Source: Marinomonas profundimaris (lineage in GTDB: Bacteria; Pseudomonadota; Gammaproteobacteria; Pseudomonadales; Marinomonadaceae). From it: a stretch of 64,000 bases of DNA. The position numbers were made by a program, and so were the translations under genes. Under the pieces are notes generated by a model. The model was not told where the DNA came from. It saw nothing but the letters and a program-made list of their open reading frames with translations, and did no database searches. Within the stretch, counting starts at the first letter, position 1. Each line of letters begins with the position of its first letter. The DNA is taken from positions 1-64,000 of the forward strand of contig NZ_AYOZ01000008.1 in NCBI RefSeq assembly GCF_000508165.1, read 5' to 3'. Positions 21,867-33,513 of this stretch are shown piece by piece.

Positions 21867-22811
21867 CTATTTTTTATTCCAAGCATTTTGAGCGATTTTT
21901 TCGACAAGTGAGGCATAATCAATCCCAACATACTTCGCCGCCATAGGAACCAAGCTGTGCGTCGTCATTCCAGGTGCCGTATTCACTTCCAACACCCAAA
22001 ACACATCATTCTGATCACGCATCACATCAACCCGCCCCCAGCCTGAGCAGCCTAATGATCTATAGGCGTCCAACGAAAGCATCAACAGTTCATTCTCGTC
22101 ATCTTCATTCAAACCACAAGGAAGAAGGTATTCCGTATCATCCGCGATATACTTTGCCTCATAATCATAAAGCTTATGATCTGGCGCTGGTTTCAAACCA
22201 ATCGCAGGAAACGCCACGCCATCAATAATCGTGATCGTAAATTCAGGGCCATTAACAAACTCTTCAACCAAAATGTCAGAATCGTACTCAAGCGCACTTA
22301 AAAGCGCCGCTTCAAGCTCAGATCGGTTAGTGACTTTATTGATTCCAATTGTGGAACCCTCTCGCGAAGGTTTCACAATCATCGGATAAAGCATTTGCTC
22401 CTCAATAACATCCGCATCCACATGACCAACGAAAGACAAATACGCTGGCGTCGGTATGCCGATCCCTTTCCAAAAGCGCTTCGTCAATACTTTATCCATT
22501 GCGAAACCACAAGCCAAAGGGGAGCTACCTGTATAAGGCTTGCCCATCATTTCAAGCAGCGCTTGGACACTACCATCTTCCCCTTCACCGCCATGTAGCG
22601 CTATAAAAGCAAGGTCGAACTCAATTGACTGCAGCTGAACAATAGGATCTAACACAGCACCAACGCCATACAGGTCAAGCTCTACAACTTGATAACCTTT
22701 CGAGCGTAGACCTTCAGCGACTAACGGACCACTTTGCATAGATACGTCACGCTCAGCAGAACGACCGCCGAAAATCACCGCTATTACAGATTCTTTTAAT
22801 GCTTTAGACAT
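21867..22811 (-). CDS. ddl: D-alanine--D-alanine ligase
   Basis: This ATP-grasp enzyme makes the D-Ala-D-Ala dipeptide for peptidoglycan precursors. The 314-residue form (E. coli DdlB 306) has IAVIFGGRSAERDVSMQSG, the active-site region ALHGGEGEDGSVQALLEMMG, PYTGSSPLACGFAMDKVLTK, the conserved KPSREGSTIGI, and WGRVDVMRD with VLEVNTAPGMTTHSLVP. I use the ATG at 22811 (MSKALK), placed one base after the murC stop. An earlier ATG at 22859 lies inside murC and lacks homology. Confidence 0.96.
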   Translation of the reverse strand: MSKALKESVIAVIFGGRSAERDVSMQSGPLVAEGLRSKGYQVVELDLYGVGAVLDPIVQLQSIEFDLAFIALHGGEGEDGSVQALLEMMGKPYTGSSPLACGFAMDKVLTKRFWKGIGIPTPAYLSFVGHVDADVIEEQMLYPMIVKPSREGSTIGINKVTNRSELEAALLSALEYDSDILVEEFVNGPEFTITIIDGVAFPAIGLKPAPDHKLYDYEAKYIADDTEYLLPCGLNEDDENELLMLSLDAYRSLGCSGWGRVDVMRDQNDVFWVLEVNTAPGMTTHSLVPMAAKYVGIDYASLVEKIAQNAWNKK

Positions 22812-22812
22812 A

Positions 22813-24234
22813 TCAAATCCCACTCGCAGATAGATTTTTAGACACCATGCCGATATCACCCGCGCCTTGTGTAATCAATAAATCACCTTCGCGCAAAACA
22901 TTACTCAAAATAGAACGCAAGTCCGCTTCGCTCCCAACATGAATTGGATCAACATTACCGCGCTGACGAATACTGCCACACAAAGAACGGCTGTCTGCGC
23001 CATTAATAACGGTTTCGCCTGCCGCATAGACATCCAATAACAATAAGACATCTACTTGAGACAACACTCTCACAAAGTCTTCATACAAATCACGAGTTCT
23101 GGTATAACGATGTGGCTGATACACCATCACCAATCTCTTCTCTGGCCAGCCAGCGCGAATGGCCTTTATCGTAGCTAACACTTCACTTGGGTGGTGACCA
23201 TAATCATCAATAAACATAACCTCTGAACCAGAAGGCAATGCAAGCGGTTTTTGCTCCTGGAAACGACGCCCAACCCCTTCAAACCCCATAAGACCTGCCT
23301 GAATCGCTGTCGCCGCAACCCCCAAATCCGTCGCTACAGCAATAGTAGAAAGCGCATTAAGCACGTTATGAAGACCCGGCATTGGTAACCGAATTTTCAA
23401 TGGTTCGCCCTCTGGTCGATGTGCCAGAAACTCACAGTGGCGACCTGTTTGCACTATATCCGTTGCGTAAAAGTCCGCCTCATGCTCAATACCATAGGTT
23501 AAAACAGGACGACTTAACGACGGCAAAATTTCACGAACATTAGCATCATCAACACACATCACAGCCAAACCATAAAAAGGCAAATTGTGAACAAACTCAA
23601 CAAAGGTATGTTTCACCTTTTCAAAATCACCACCATATGTATCCATATGATCTTCATCGATATTCGTCACAATGACAGTTTGCGGCTGCAAATGCAGAAA
23701 TGACGCATCGCTTTCATCGGCCTCAGCAACTAAGTAAGCACTGCTACCCAATTGAGCATTCGCGCCAGCACTGGTTAAACGACCTCCAATAACAAAAGTT
23801 GGCGCCTCACCAGTAGCCGCCAATATCGATGCCATCAAACTTGTCGTCGTTGTTTTACCATGCGTTCCAGCGACAGCAATACCATGTCGGTAACGCATAA
23901 GCTCAGCAAGCATTTCTGCTCTGCGTACAATCGGGATACGATGCTCTTTACCCCAAATAATTTCTGGATTTTCTTCGTTAATGGCAGTCGAAACCACAAT
24001 CACATGTGCGTCATACACATTTTCTTCCAAATGCCCCAAATAAATCTTAATTCCCAGCCCCTCCAAACGCTCTACCGTGGAAGAAGAATTAAGATCGGAG
24101 CCAGACACTTGATAACCTTGGTTATGCAGCACCTCTGCGATACCGCACATTCCTACACCACCAATACCTATAAAGTGGATATTTTGAATGCGACGCATGG
24201 TAGGAATGTCATACTGAACTTTATTATCTATCAT
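22813..24234 (-). CDS. murC: UDP-N-acetylmuramate--L-alanine ligase
   Basis: MurC adds L-alanine to UDP-MurNAc, the first residue of the stem peptide. The 473 residues include the nucleotide-binding segment [18 protein letters not shown], the P-loop [31 protein letters not shown] and the domain 3 motif [17 protein letters not shown] choose the ATG at 24234 (MIDNKVQ), since it overlaps the murG stop as ATGA and gives an N-tail like that of E. coli. An ATG at 24255 would place the start inside murG. Confidence 0.96.
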   Translation of the reverse strand: MIDNKVQYDIPTMRRIQNIHFIGIGGVGMCGIAEVLHNQGYQVSGSDLNSSSTVERLEGLGIKIYLGHLEENVYDAHVIVVSTAINEENPEIIWGKEHRIPIVRRAEMLAELMRYRHGIAVAGTHGKTTTTSLMASILAATGEAPTFVIGGRLTSAGANAQLGSSAYLVAEADESDASFLHLQPQTVIVTNIDEDHMDTYGGDFEKVKHTFVEFVHNLPFYGLAVMCVDDANVREILPSLSRPVLTYGIEHEADFYATDIVQTGRHCEFLAHRPEGEPLKIRLPMPGLHNVLNALSTIAVATDLGVAATAIQAGLMGFEGVGRRFQEQKPLALPSGSEVMFIDDYGHHPSEVLATIKAIRAGWPEKRLVMVYQPHRYTRTRDLYEDFVRVLSQVDVLLLLDVYAAGETVINGADSRSLCGSIRQRGNVDPIHVGSEADLRSILSNVLREGDLLITQGAGDIGMVSKNLSASGI

Positions 24235-25304
24235 GATTTTATTAACCTTAAACAACGTGCAACCACATCCTGCGTTGCATTAGGATGAGCAACAAGCTTC
24301 GCCTGCTCTCCCATTTTCAATAGTTTCTCTTTGTTTTCCACAAACTCAGACAACAAAGAAATAATTTTTTCATATGTTAATTGCGTTTGAGGCAACAAAT
24401 ACGCGGCCCCAACTTTTTCTAAATAACGGGCATTTTCTGTTTGATGATCATCAATAGCATGCGGATAAGGCACTAAAATTGACGGTAAACCAGCAACCGC
24501 CAGTTCACTTACCGTCATGGCTCCAGCACGACACAAAACAACATCAGCCCAATAGTAAGCCTGATCCATATTATCAAGATACGCCTCGACACGAGCCTCT
24601 ACGCTTACCGCTTTATATTGTTCGGACACCGATTCAATATTACGTAATCCAGTCTGATGCCAAACATCCAACCGTTGCGTAGAAGGCCAATTAGCGAGAA
24701 CTTCAGGGATAACATCATTTATGGCCTTCGCCCCTAAGCTTCCACCCACAACCAGCAAGCGGAAAGGTCGAACCGAACTATTTCTAGGGGGTCGAACCTG
24801 CTGCTCAAGAATATCACTTCGAATCGGATTCCCTACAGTAATGCCATTGACCAACGCCCCGTCAAAAGCCTGCAACTTTAAATTCGCCACTTTTGAAAGC
24901 AATTTATTCGTTGTACCAGCGATGGCATTTTGCTCATGAATCACCAAGGGAATACCCAACAATCTTGCGGCCACACCACCCGGCCCTGCAACGAAGCCCC
25001 CCATACCCAAAACAACATCCGGTTTCACTTTTTGCAACGTCGCCACAGCTTGACCAATCGCGTGTAAAATTCTAAAAGGCGCCAAGAGCAAACCAAGCCC
25101 CCCCTTCCCTCTGACACCTTTAATGGAAAGGGAATGCAACGAAATATCATGATCAGGCACAAGCCGCTCTTCCATCCCGCCCTTCGAGCCCAACCATTGA
25201 ACATCCACGCCTTTATCTTTAAAGCTTTGAGCACAAGCCAACGCGGGATAAATATGCCCACCCGTTCCTCCAGCCATTATGATGACTTTCCTTACATCAC
25301 TCAT
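24231..25304 (-). CDS. murG: Undecaprenyl-PP-MurNAc-pentapeptide GlcNAc transferase
   Basis: MurG is a peripheral inner-membrane GT28 glycosyltransferase that turns lipid I into lipid II. The 357 residues (E. coli 355) begin [20 protein letters not shown], holding the first glycine loop. [19 protein letters not shown] and [17 protein letters not shown] come next, then the second glycine loop [18 protein letters not shown] and the UDP-binding [20 protein letters not shown]. It shares ATGA overlaps with murC and with ftsW. Confidence 0.97.
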   Translation of the reverse strand: MSDVRKVIIMAGGTGGHIYPALACAQSFKDKGVDVQWLGSKGGMEERLVPDHDISLHSLSIKGVRGKGGLGLLLAPFRILHAIGQAVATLQKVKPDVVLGMGGFVAGPGGVAARLLGIPLVIHEQNAIAGTTNKLLSKVANLKLQAFDGALVNGITVGNPIRSDILEQQVRPPRNSSVRPFRLLVVGGSLGAKAINDVIPEVLANWPSTQRLDVWHQTGLRNIESVSEQYKAVSVEARVEAYLDNMDQAYYWADVVLCRAGAMTVSELAVAGLPSILVPYPHAIDDHQTENARYLEKVGAAYLLPQTQLTYEKIISLLSEFVENKEKLLKMGEQAKLVAHPNATQDVVARCLRLIKS

Positions 25305-26494
25305 GCTTTACTCTCTTTGAATTCACCCGATCCGCTCTCACCATGGCCATTTACGATTCGCCTATTTTCAACGTCAACACGCGCAATAATAAATAAGCTG
25401 CCCAATGTAATAATCAAACTACTGCCACCATAACTGATTAAAGGAAGCGTCAAACCTTTAGTTGGCAAAAAACCGGTATTCACGCCTATATTGATGATAA
25501 CTTGCGCCAAAATAAGAATGGAAAAGCCAAAACACATATAGGCTGCAAATGGACGCGACAACGCCATGGCGTTATGACCAATTTTAAAAGCTCGCCCTAC
25601 CATCAATGCAAACAAAATAATCAGAAACAAACCACCGAGCATGCCCGTCTCTTCAACCCAGATAGAAAAAACAAAGTCCGTATGAGCTTCAGGCAAATAC
25701 GACAACTTCTGAACACTATTACCCAGCCCCAAGCCAAACCACTCACCTCGACCATAAGCGATAAGAGCCTGACTCAACTGATACCCCTCATTAAAAGGGT
25801 CTGCCCAGGGGTCAATAAAGTTCATCAATCGCTTCAGTCGATAACTTTCTGAAACAGCCACAACGCCCAACATAGAAACAGCAGCAACCATCAGAAGCAG
25901 AAACTGATACAAAGGCGCACCGCCCAAAAACAACAACACCATTACAGTGCCAAGCAATACCACAGACGCACCAAAATCTGGTTCAAACAACAAAAACAAA
26001 AGAAAAATACTACAAAGACAAAGAGGCAATACAAAGCCTACCCAGCCCTCCCTAACTCGATCCGCCCTGCGTACCAAATAACCAGAAACATACACAACCA
26101 TACAGACTTTGGCGACTTCCGACGCCTGCAGATTAAACACCACCAAATTGATCCAGCGACGGCTGCCATTGACGCTTTTACCAATACCTGGAACCAACAC
26201 AAGTATGAGTAAAATTAACGACAACCCCATCATCAGAATGCCCCATTTTTGTAGCTGACTCGTCGGCAGAGACAGCAACAAAAAACCAAAACTAAGACCT
26301 AGTACAAGATAAAAACCCTGACGCCCCATGAAAAAATATGGATGCCCATGAATACTTTCTGAAATAGAAATTGACGCGCTCGACACCATCACCAACCCAA
26401 GCGCCAAAATAGAAACAACAGAGGCTACAAAAACATGATCAATCTGAGACATTTCACGCAGAGAGACTCGATCAAACAGTTTTAGCCAAGTCAT
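25301..26494 (-). CDS. ftsW: SEDS-family peptidoglycan polymerase FtsW
   Basis: FtsW is the polytopic septal glycan polymerase that works with the transpeptidase FtsI. The 397 residues contain about ten hydrophobic helices. The family motifs are RRWINLVVFNLQASEVAKV, the extracellular loop aspartate region LFEPDFGASVVLLGT, and the C-terminal GLTLPLISYGGSSLI signature. It begins with a short cytoplasmic tail (MTWLKLFDRVSLREMSQID). Four-base overlaps join it to murD upstream and murG downstream. Confidence 0.97.
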   Translation of the reverse strand: MTWLKLFDRVSLREMSQIDHVFVASVVSILALGLVMVSSASISISESIHGHPYFFMGRQGFYLVLGLSFGFLLLSLPTSQLQKWGILMMGLSLILLILVLVPGIGKSVNGSRRWINLVVFNLQASEVAKVCMVVYVSGYLVRRADRVREGWVGFVLPLCLCSIFLLFLLFEPDFGASVVLLGTVMVLLFLGGAPLYQFLLLMVAAVSMLGVVAVSESYRLKRLMNFIDPWADPFNEGYQLSQALIAYGRGEWFGLGLGNSVQKLSYLPEAHTDFVFSIWVEETGMLGGLFLIILFALMVGRAFKIGHNAMALSRPFAAYMCFGFSILILAQVIINIGVNTGFLPTKGLTLPLISYGGSSLIITLGSLFIIARVDVENRRIVNGHGESGSGEFKESKA

Positions 26495-27840
26495 AACGCA
26501 TTTACCAAACGAGCAAAATGCGCGCCACGCTCTTCATAGTTTTTGTACATATCTAAACTGGCACAAGCGGGAGAAAACAAAACGATATCCCCATCTTTCG
26601 CCTCTTGCTCTGCATTCGATACAATCTGATCCAAAGTATCAAACCGCTTCACACTCACATTCGACGGCAGCACTTCAGCAATACGATCAGCGTCTTTACC
26701 AAACAAATAAACCACTTTTACGAAGTCCAATACCGGCTTGGTCAACCCACTAAAATCGGCACCTTTCCCTTCGCCGCCCGCGATCAAAAGAATATTCTTT
26801 TTGACGACGGAACCAAGACCCTGTAATGCAGCCAGAGTGGCTCCCACATTGGTCCCTTTTGAGTCGTTAATGTACGTGACATCATGTAGCGATCGAACCG
26901 TCTCGCAACGATGTGGCAACCCACCAAAGTCCTTTAGCACACCAGCCACCGCATCAGACTTAATGTCTAAGCCGAGTAACTCAAGCATCGCCAAGGACGC
27001 CAAAACGTTGGCGTGATTATGTGATCCTTTAAGTGCAATCTGAGACGTATGGTAAAGCCGCTCAACACCACGACACAGCCATGAACCATCCACGTCTTTG
27101 AGTATGCCAAATTCTTTTAAGTCTGGGCTTTTGGTTGTAAATGCACGAACGGGGGTTGATTCCGCTAATAGCGGCGCCGTCAGAATATCCTGTTTATTAC
27201 AAACAGCGGCCTTACAACCACGATAGACTTTTTGCTTAACACGTTGATATTCATAAAGATCTTCATATCGATCCATATGATCTTCAGAAACATTCAGAAG
27301 ACAAGCGAGATCCGCTTGCAATGCATGAGTGGTTTCGAGCTGAAAGCTGGACAGCTCAAGCACATAATAATCTGTTCCGGGAGAAAGGAGATCCAATGCA
27401 GGCAAGCCAAGATTACCACCCGCTTTCGCATTTTTACCACATGCTTCGATCAGTAAAGCAACCAGCGTCGTGACGGTGCTTTTTGCATTGGAGCCAGTAA
27501 TAGCAACAAAAGGGGCATCAACATAATCGCGAAATAAGTCAATATCCCCTCGCATTAACACGCCACGCGCCGCCAATCCAACCAACACGGGCGTGCGCAA
27601 CGCAATACCTGGACTAACGTACAACTCAGTCACACCAAGCGTTTCTAGCGCGGCCAAATCACCCGTGAATATACGATTTTCAGGGCAATATTGCTTTGCC
27701 TGCTCCAAACCCGGTGGGTTTTCACGAGAATCCACCACATAAAAATCAATATTTTTACTGGCTAAAAAGCGTACACAAGACAAGCCTGTCGCCCCCAAGC
27801 CCACAACGGCTCTAACCCGATCTGACCCGATCAACGACAT
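26491..27840 (-). CDS. murD: UDP-N-acetylmuramoyl-L-alanine--D-glutamate ligase
   Basis: MurD adds D-glutamate in the cytoplasmic stage of peptidoglycan synthesis. The 449 residues (E. coli 438) show the N-terminal Rossmann segment AVVGLGATGLSCVRFLA, the P-loop VAITGSNAKSTVTTLVA, the YVLELSSFQLETT motif, NVSEDHMDRY, and YINDSKGTNVGATLAAL with the catalytic-type lysine region. The C-terminal domain ends with FSPACASLDMYKNYEERG. It lies between mraY and ftsW. Confidence 0.97.
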   Translation of the reverse strand: MSLIGSDRVRAVVGLGATGLSCVRFLASKNIDFYVVDSRENPPGLEQAKQYCPENRIFTGDLAALETLGVTELYVSPGIALRTPVLVGLAARGVLMRGDIDLFRDYVDAPFVAITGSNAKSTVTTLVALLIEACGKNAKAGGNLGLPALDLLSPGTDYYVLELSSFQLETTHALQADLACLLNVSEDHMDRYEDLYEYQRVKQKVYRGCKAAVCNKQDILTAPLLAESTPVRAFTTKSPDLKEFGILKDVDGSWLCRGVERLYHTSQIALKGSHNHANVLASLAMLELLGLDIKSDAVAGVLKDFGGLPHRCETVRSLHDVTYINDSKGTNVGATLAALQGLGSVVKKNILLIAGGEGKGADFSGLTKPVLDFVKVVYLFGKDADRIAEVLPSNVSVKRFDTLDQIVSNAEQEAKDGDIVLFSPACASLDMYKNYEERGAHFARLVNAL

Positions 27841-27849
27841 GCAAAACTC

Positions 27850-28932
27850 CTAACGTACTTTTAAGGTGGCGAAGCCTACTAAAACAAGACAAACAGTAAT
27901 AATCCAAAAACGAACAATCACCTTTGGCTCAGCCCAGCCCTTTAATTCAAAGTGATGATGAATCGGTGCCATTCTAAATATTCTTCGCTTGGTCAGCTTG
28001 TAAGAAGCAACCTGCAAAATAACAGACACGGTTTCCATCACAAAAACACCGCCCATAATGAAAAGCACCAATTCTTGACGAACAATAACAGCGATCGTTC
28101 CTAATGCCGCACCGAGCGCCAAAGAACCAACATCACCCATAAAAATTTGTGCTGGGTATGTGTTGAACCACAAAAAACCCAAGCCCGCGCCGGCCAATGC
28201 TGCACAGAAAACAAGCAGTTCACCAGACCCATGCACATAAGGAATCAACAAATAATCCGCAAAGCGAATATTTCCTGTCAAATACGCAAACACACCTAAC
28301 GCGCCACCCACCAATACCGTCGGCAAAATGGCCAAGCCATCTAGACCGTCCGTTAAATTAACCGCATTACTGGTACCAACAATCACGAAATACGTCAGTA
28401 CGATAAAGAAAGCGCCCAACGGAATGGCTAGATCTTTAAACAGCGGGATAAGCAATGCCGTTTCTGCAGGCGTGCTTGCGGTATAATACAAATAAAATGC
28501 GGCGGCTAAGCCAAAGATACTTTGCCAGAAATATTTCCATCGTGCGGGCAGACCGCGTGGGTTCTTTTCGACGACTTTTCTATAATCATCCACCCAACCC
28601 ACAATACCGAACGCCAACATCACCAACAAAACCACCCAGACATATTGATTTCGTAAATCCCCCCACAAAAGGGTACTGACAGAAATTGAAAATATAATCA
28701 GCGCACCACCCATTGTTGGCGTTCCGGCTTTTGCTAAATGTGTTTGCGGCCCATCACTACGCACCGCTTGGCCAATCTGTAGACGCTGCAACAAACGAAT
28801 CACTTTATTACCAATCAAAAGCGATATTGCCAACGCGGTAAGAACCCCCAAAATGGCACGAAGTGACAGGTAATTGAATACAGTGAAAAATGTATGGTAT
28901 TTGCTTAAATAAGCCGTTAACAGAAGTAACAT
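27850..28932 (-). CDS. mraY: Phospho-MurNAc-pentapeptide transferase
   Basis: MraY is an integral membrane enzyme that moves phospho-MurNAc-pentapeptide to undecaprenyl phosphate to make lipid I. The 360 residues equal E. coli MraY in length, with ten predicted helices. The cytoplasmic motifs are [17 protein letters not shown], the catalytic aspartate pair [28 protein letters not shown] and the C-terminal [13 protein letters not shown]. It lies between murF (14 bases) and murD (9 bases). Confidence 0.98.
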   Translation of the reverse strand: MLLLLTAYLSKYHTFFTVFNYLSLRAILGVLTALAISLLIGNKVIRLLQRLQIGQAVRSDGPQTHLAKAGTPTMGGALIIFSISVSTLLWGDLRNQYVWVVLLVMLAFGIVGWVDDYRKVVEKNPRGLPARWKYFWQSIFGLAAAFYLYYTASTPAETALLIPLFKDLAIPLGAFFIVLTYFVIVGTSNAVNLTDGLDGLAILPTVLVGGALGVFAYLTGNIRFADYLLIPYVHGSGELLVFCAALAGAGLGFLWFNTYPAQIFMGDVGSLALGAALGTIAVIVRQELVLFIMGGVFVMETVSVILQVASYKLTKRRIFRMAPIHHHFELKGWAEPKVIVRFWIITVCLVLVGFATLKVR

Positions 28933-28946
28933 TGGTAAGGTGTATC

Positions 28947-30293
28947 CTAATTATTTAATGCTTCAATGACATTTTCCATTTTAGCGGATCGAGAACCCTT
29001 CACTAAAATGGCATGCTTTTTATCAAGTGGACGAACGACGGTCGCCGCTTCTTCATGGGTATCACATATTATCGCGTTACCACCTTCAGCCCTGAAGGCA
29101 AAACCAGCCATAGCCGCAATAGGCCCAACACAAATCAAACAGGATATGCCTTTATTCTTCGCATATAACCCTAATCCTCGATGAATCTCATCACGTTGAT
29201 CTCCGAGCTCACCCAACGCCCCCAAAACCAACCAGGTTTCTTCGGCAGACTGTATTGCTAAAACATCAATTGCCGCCTCAACAGACGTTGGGCTGGCATT
29301 GTAACAATCATTAATTAATAGAGCTCCATTTTTTGTCCGAAGACGCTCCAATCGCCCAGAAACATGCACTGGCGTCGCCAACTTACTCACCGCAACCCGA
29401 AACTCCACTCCTAAGGCCAACATAGCCAACACAACCGCCATACCATTGGCTATTTGATGCTTGCCCGCCCCCGCAATCAGCACAGGTAAAGCCTCGTCAC
29501 AAAAATGAAAAATGGCCTTACTGCTTTCCGCTTCCAACTCAACATTTGAAGCACGAAGATCCGCCTGCGAAGAAAAACCAAACGAATACATTTGCCTACC
29601 TTTCGCCAACGAACACCAATAATCAAAATAAGCGTCGTCCGAATTAAGAATCAGTGTCGCATCTAACGCTGCACCAGAAATGAGCTCGCCCTTTTCTTTT
29701 GCAATACCTTCAAGACTGCCCAACCCCTCGAAATGACTTCCACTGGCGTTAGTCAAAATAACAACATCAGGTACTGCGATCTTAGCAAGCAACGCTATTT
29801 CACCAGAAAAACTGGTTCCCGCTTCAATCACTGCGACATCGTGATGTCCATTCAACTCAAGAAGCGTTTGCGGTAATCCTATTTGATTATTCAAATTAGC
29901 GTGTGTTTTTAACACATTTTTATCCACTAAAGACTGAGCCAACCAATCCTTTACGGTTGTTTTACCATTACTGCCGGTAATACATACAACAGGACCATGA
30001 AAAGCCGCCCGAACCAAGTTCGCAATCGCCCCATAAGCCAACCTCGTATCGACCACTTTCACATAAGACGGCAGATCAAGATCTCTATCAGTCACAACCG
30101 CCACTGCACCAGCTTTTATCGCATTCAGTGCATAGTCATGACCATCAAAGCGCTCGCCTTTGAGCGCGACAAAGACACAGCCTTCAGATATTTTTCGTGT
30201 ATCCGTCACGACCGAGCTAACCACTTGATCAACACCAATTAATTCACCACCGCAAGCCTGTGCAATATCAGAAAGGGTAAGATTAATTAACAT
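28947..30293 (-). CDS. murF: UDP-MurNAc-tripeptide--D-alanyl-D-alanine ligase
   Basis: MurF joins the D-Ala-D-Ala made by Ddl to the UDP-MurNAc-tripeptide. The 448 residues (E. coli 452) begin [19 protein letters not shown], then show [19 protein letters not shown], the P-loop [35 protein letters not shown] and [18 protein letters not shown]. The C-terminal domain contains [18 protein letters not shown]. Its start overlaps the end of murE by 11 bases. Confidence 0.97.
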   Translation of the reverse strand: MLINLTLSDIAQACGGELIGVDQVVSSVVTDTRKISEGCVFVALKGERFDGHDYALNAIKAGAVAVVTDRDLDLPSYVKVVDTRLAYGAIANLVRAAFHGPVVCITGSNGKTTVKDWLAQSLVDKNVLKTHANLNNQIGLPQTLLELNGHHDVAVIEAGTSFSGEIALLAKIAVPDVVILTNASGSHFEGLGSLEGIAKEKGELISGAALDATLILNSDDAYFDYWCSLAKGRQMYSFGFSSQADLRASNVELEAESSKAIFHFCDEALPVLIAGAGKHQIANGMAVVLAMLALGVEFRVAVSKLATPVHVSGRLERLRTKNGALLINDCYNASPTSVEAAIDVLAIQSAEETWLVLGALGELGDQRDEIHRGLGLYAKNKGISCLICVGPIAAMAGFAFRAEGGNAIICDTHEEAATVVRPLDKKHAILVKGSRSAKMENVIEALNN

Positions 30294-31749
30294 AAGCTTT
30301 GACTGCCTTTAGTGCTTCTTCTTTATCATCAAAATGATGCTTTACACCTTGTATATCTTGGTAGGATTCATGCCCTTTACCCGCAATCAAAATGACATCA
30401 TTCACACCAGCCGACAACACGGCCTGCTGAATAGCAACGCGGCGATCTGGCTCAAAACTAAAAGACGCTTCATCATTCGTTTCAGAGAGAGCATCTTTAA
30501 AAATCTGCTCGATAGACTCCGTTCGCGGGTTGTCGGATGTCAACCAAACATAATCTGCATTTTGCATCGCCGCCGCCATCATTAATGGGCGCTTTCCGCG
30601 ATCTCTATCACCACCGCATCCAAACACACAAATCAACCGACCTGCCGAATGCTCTTTCAATGCCTGCAAAGCCACATGAAGAGCTTCTGAAGTATGCGCA
30701 TAATCCACAACAACAAGCGGCGCATTAGGCTCTTGCACTTTATCCATTCGCCCAGGCGCACCTTGCAAAAAAGATAACCCCTTTATTAAAGCAGCTTTAT
30801 CCGAAGAAATATGCCAAAGACTCGCCAAGGCAGCGAGGGCATTTTGAATATTAAAGCGCCCAAGCAAAGGCAAAAATACAGCCTCCTCCCCTTCAGGATG
30901 ACAGACAATAAATCGACAGCCTGCTGGCTCCAGCGTCAAACTTTTAACGTGGAAATCAGCGAGAGAATCCCCCTCACTGTAATAAACACAGTTCGCATGC
31001 TTTGCTACTTTCGCCATAAAACGTGCGTATTGATCATCCAAACAAAATACCGCATTAGAAACACTTTCAAACGCAAATAATTGCTGCTTTGCAAGCGCAT
31101 ACGATTCCATATCACCATGGTAATCAAGGTGGTCGCGAGAAAGATTTGAAAACACCGCCGTCTGAAAAGGAACCCCATCAATACGACCTTGATCCAATGC
31201 ATGTGAAGAAGCCTCAAAAGCAACAAGCTCGACCCCCTCACCTGCCATCTTCATCAGCGTTCGATGCAAAGACAGTACATCAGGCGTCGTTTGTTTTGCC
31301 TCTGCCAAGTCATTCAAAGGCCCTATCCCAAACGTCCCAACCAAACCACTACGCAACCCAATCGCTTCAGCCAATTGCGCAATGTAATAACAGATGGACG
31401 ATTTACCATTCGTACCTGTCACAGCAACAATGTGTTTTGGCATGCGGCCAAAATAGCCATGCAAACATGCCACTAGCAGTGCCGATGGGTTAGCAACAGA
31501 AATAAGCGTTATATCATCACGCTTCAAACCCAATCCAGCGGGCACAACAGCGACCTTACAACCCAGTGAAACAACACCATCGAGGTAATCCCAACCATTT
31601 GTTGCGACACCAGGCAACGCAAAGAAAACACAACTTCCGTCAGCCTTTCTACTGTCTGTTTCCACATGGGTATAAATAGCAGAATGCGGATTACCCTCTA
31701 AAGAATAACCCGCTAAATTAAGTAATTGTTGATGTGTCAATTGAGCCAT
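30283..31749 (-). CDS. murE: UDP-MurNAc-L-alanyl-D-glutamate--diaminopimelate ligase
   Basis: MurE adds meso-diaminopimelate to the peptide stem. Identification as the DAP-type enzyme rests on the motif TSDNPRTE, which matches the DNPR sequence of DAP-adding MurE. The 488 residues also show CVFFALPGVATNGWDYL, the P-loop VAVTGTNGKSSICYYIA, TTPDVLSLHRTL, SSHALDQGR and SRDHLDYHGDMESYA. VVDYAHTSEALHVALQAL and the C-terminal IAGKGHESYQ complete the pattern. It starts immediately after the ftsI stop. Confidence 0.97.
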   Translation of the reverse strand: MAQLTHQQLLNLAGYSLEGNPHSAIYTHVETDSRKADGSCVFFALPGVATNGWDYLDGVVSLGCKVAVVPAGLGLKRDDITLISVANPSALLVACLHGYFGRMPKHIVAVTGTNGKSSICYYIAQLAEAIGLRSGLVGTFGIGPLNDLAEAKQTTPDVLSLHRTLMKMAGEGVELVAFEASSHALDQGRIDGVPFQTAVFSNLSRDHLDYHGDMESYALAKQQLFAFESVSNAVFCLDDQYARFMAKVAKHANCVYYSEGDSLADFHVKSLTLEPAGCRFIVCHPEGEEAVFLPLLGRFNIQNALAALASLWHISSDKAALIKGLSFLQGAPGRMDKVQEPNAPLVVVDYAHTSEALHVALQALKEHSAGRLICVFGCGGDRDRGKRPLMMAAAMQNADYVWLTSDNPRTESIEQIFKDALSETNDEASFSFEPDRRVAIQQAVLSAGVNDVILIAGKGHESYQDIQGVKHHFDDKEEALKAVKAYVN

Positions 31750-33513
31750 TTAGCCACCCTGCACCACTTGATAAGGCACTTTCTTGGTTTCTAATCGAAC
31801 CTCTCTAAGCCCTTCCGGTAAATCAGGGTAAATATTCAATGTTGTCAACGCACCTTCCATCACACGAGAAAAAACCGGGGCAGCTACTTCGCCGCCATAA
31901 TATTCACGCCCTTTTGGGTCGTTAATCATCACGACCATAGCCAATCTGGGATTAGACGCGGGAGCAACACCCGCAAACAAGGCAATGTATTGATCGTATT
32001 CATAACCTTTCGAACCAACCTTGTGAACCGTTCCGGTTTTTCCAGCCACTCGATAACCAGGAATTTGCGCCGCCTTACCAGAACCACGCAGAACAACACT
32101 CTCCATCATCTTCACAACGTCTTTCGCCACTTTTTGAGGAATGACTTGCTTACCGTCAGCAGGCACATCTTGCTTAAAGATGGTAACAGGAACTCGATAC
32201 CCGCCATTAGCCAATGTCATATAAGCCTGCGCCAACTGCAATGTCGACACAGACAAACCATAGCCATACGATAGCGTTGCAATTTCAGATGGGTGCCACT
32301 TTGGGTGAGAGGGTAAAACACCAGAGGCTTCACCAGGGAAACCGATCCCCACTGGCGAACCAATACCAAGCTCATAATCCATATTCCAAATAGCGTCCTG
32401 TGGAAGTGACAACGCAATTTTCGACGCGCCGACGTTGCTGGATTTGATCAATAGTTTTTCGAAATCAATAACGCCATAATTTGCCGCATCCCGTATAGTG
32501 AAGCGACCAAAACGCAAATAACCAGGCGATGTATTGATCGTCGTTTCTGTTGTGTATTGCCCAGACATGAGCGCGGCAGAAATAGTAAAAGGCTTCATCG
32601 TCGAGCCCGGCTCAAACAAGTCAATGACTGCACGATTACGTAGCTCTTCGTATTCCAATTTCGACCGATCATTTGGGTTATAAGACGGCTGGTTAACCAT
32701 GGCCAAAATTTCACCGGTCTTCACATCTAAGATAACCGCAGACGCAGAAGTCGCACGATGCTCAGTAACCGCCGCTTTCAACTCACGGTAGGCCAAATAC
32801 TGCAATCTAAGATCAATACTCAGTTCAATATTTTCACCTGGGTGCTCAGCCTCTTCGACACCAACACCACGAATAATATTACCGGTAAGATCCTTTACAT
32901 AGCTGCGGCGACCTGGCTGACCTTCTAACGCTTTATCATACGCCAGTTCAATCCCTTCCTGCCCCTTGTCGTCAATATTGGTAAAGCCGACAACATGCGA
33001 CGCCACTTCGGCCGCGGGGTAGAAACGTTTATACTCTTTGGTTTTACTCACACCAACAACATTCGCCGCCATAATGGCATCCGCTTCATGAGGAGGAATT
33101 TGGCGCCTTAAATACATGAAAGAGCGAGTTTTATTGGTCTCAAATTTTTCTTGAAGCCAAGCTCGACCCACACCCATCACTTCCGCGAGGCGCTTGATTT
33201 CTTGTTCTGGGCCAACTTTTAAAGATGGGTCACTTTGCATTTTCCATAATGCTTTGGGATTAGCGATAATGGTCCACGTTGGCGTACTAACCGCTAATGG
33301 TTCACCACGGCGATCTAGAATCATTCCTCGTGTGGCAGGAATAGCTTCCGTCCTTACCGCCCGGATTTCACCCTGATTCTGTAAAAATGCCTTATCTACG
33401 ACCGTTAAATAAAACAGTCGGCCAGCCGCGACAAGAAATAACAGCAAAGCAATGCCGTACACAAATCTAAAGCGCCATTTTCCTGGGGTGTGGACACTAT
33501 TTTCAATATTCAT
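31750..33513 (-). CDS. ftsI: Septal peptidoglycan transpeptidase FtsI (PBP3)
   Basis: FtsI is a class B penicillin-binding protein that cross-links septal peptidoglycan together with FtsW. The 587 residues (E. coli 588) start with a short cytoplasmic part and one membrane helix (FVYGIALLLFLVAAGRLFYL). The dimerisation domain follows with RGMILDRRGEPLAVSTPTW. The transpeptidase motifs are the SxxK serine in FEPGSTMKPFTISAAL, the SxN in LIKSSNVGASKIAL, and KTGT in VAGKTGTVHKVG. Its start overlaps the ftsL stop by four bases. Confidence 0.97.
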   Translation of the reverse strand: MNIENSVHTPGKWRFRFVYGIALLLFLVAAGRLFYLTVVDKAFLQNQGEIRAVRTEAIPATRGMILDRRGEPLAVSTPTWTIIANPKALWKMQSDPSLKVGPEQEIKRLAEVMGVGRAWLQEKFETNKTRSFMYLRRQIPPHEADAIMAANVVGVSKTKEYKRFYPAAEVASHVVGFTNIDDKGQEGIELAYDKALEGQPGRRSYVKDLTGNIIRGVGVEEAEHPGENIELSIDLRLQYLAYRELKAAVTEHRATSASAVILDVKTGEILAMVNQPSYNPNDRSKLEYEELRNRAVIDLFEPGSTMKPFTISAALMSGQYTTETTINTSPGYLRFGRFTIRDAANYGVIDFEKLLIKSSNVGASKIALSLPQDAIWNMDYELGIGSPVGIGFPGEASGVLPSHPKWHPSEIATLSYGYGLSVSTLQLAQAYMTLANGGYRVPVTIFKQDVPADGKQVIPQKVAKDVVKMMESVVLRGSGKAAQIPGYRVAGKTGTVHKVGSKGYEYDQYIALFAGVAPASNPRLAMVVMINDPKGREYYGGEVAAPVFSRVMEGALTTLNIYPDLPEGLREVRLETKKVPYQVVQGG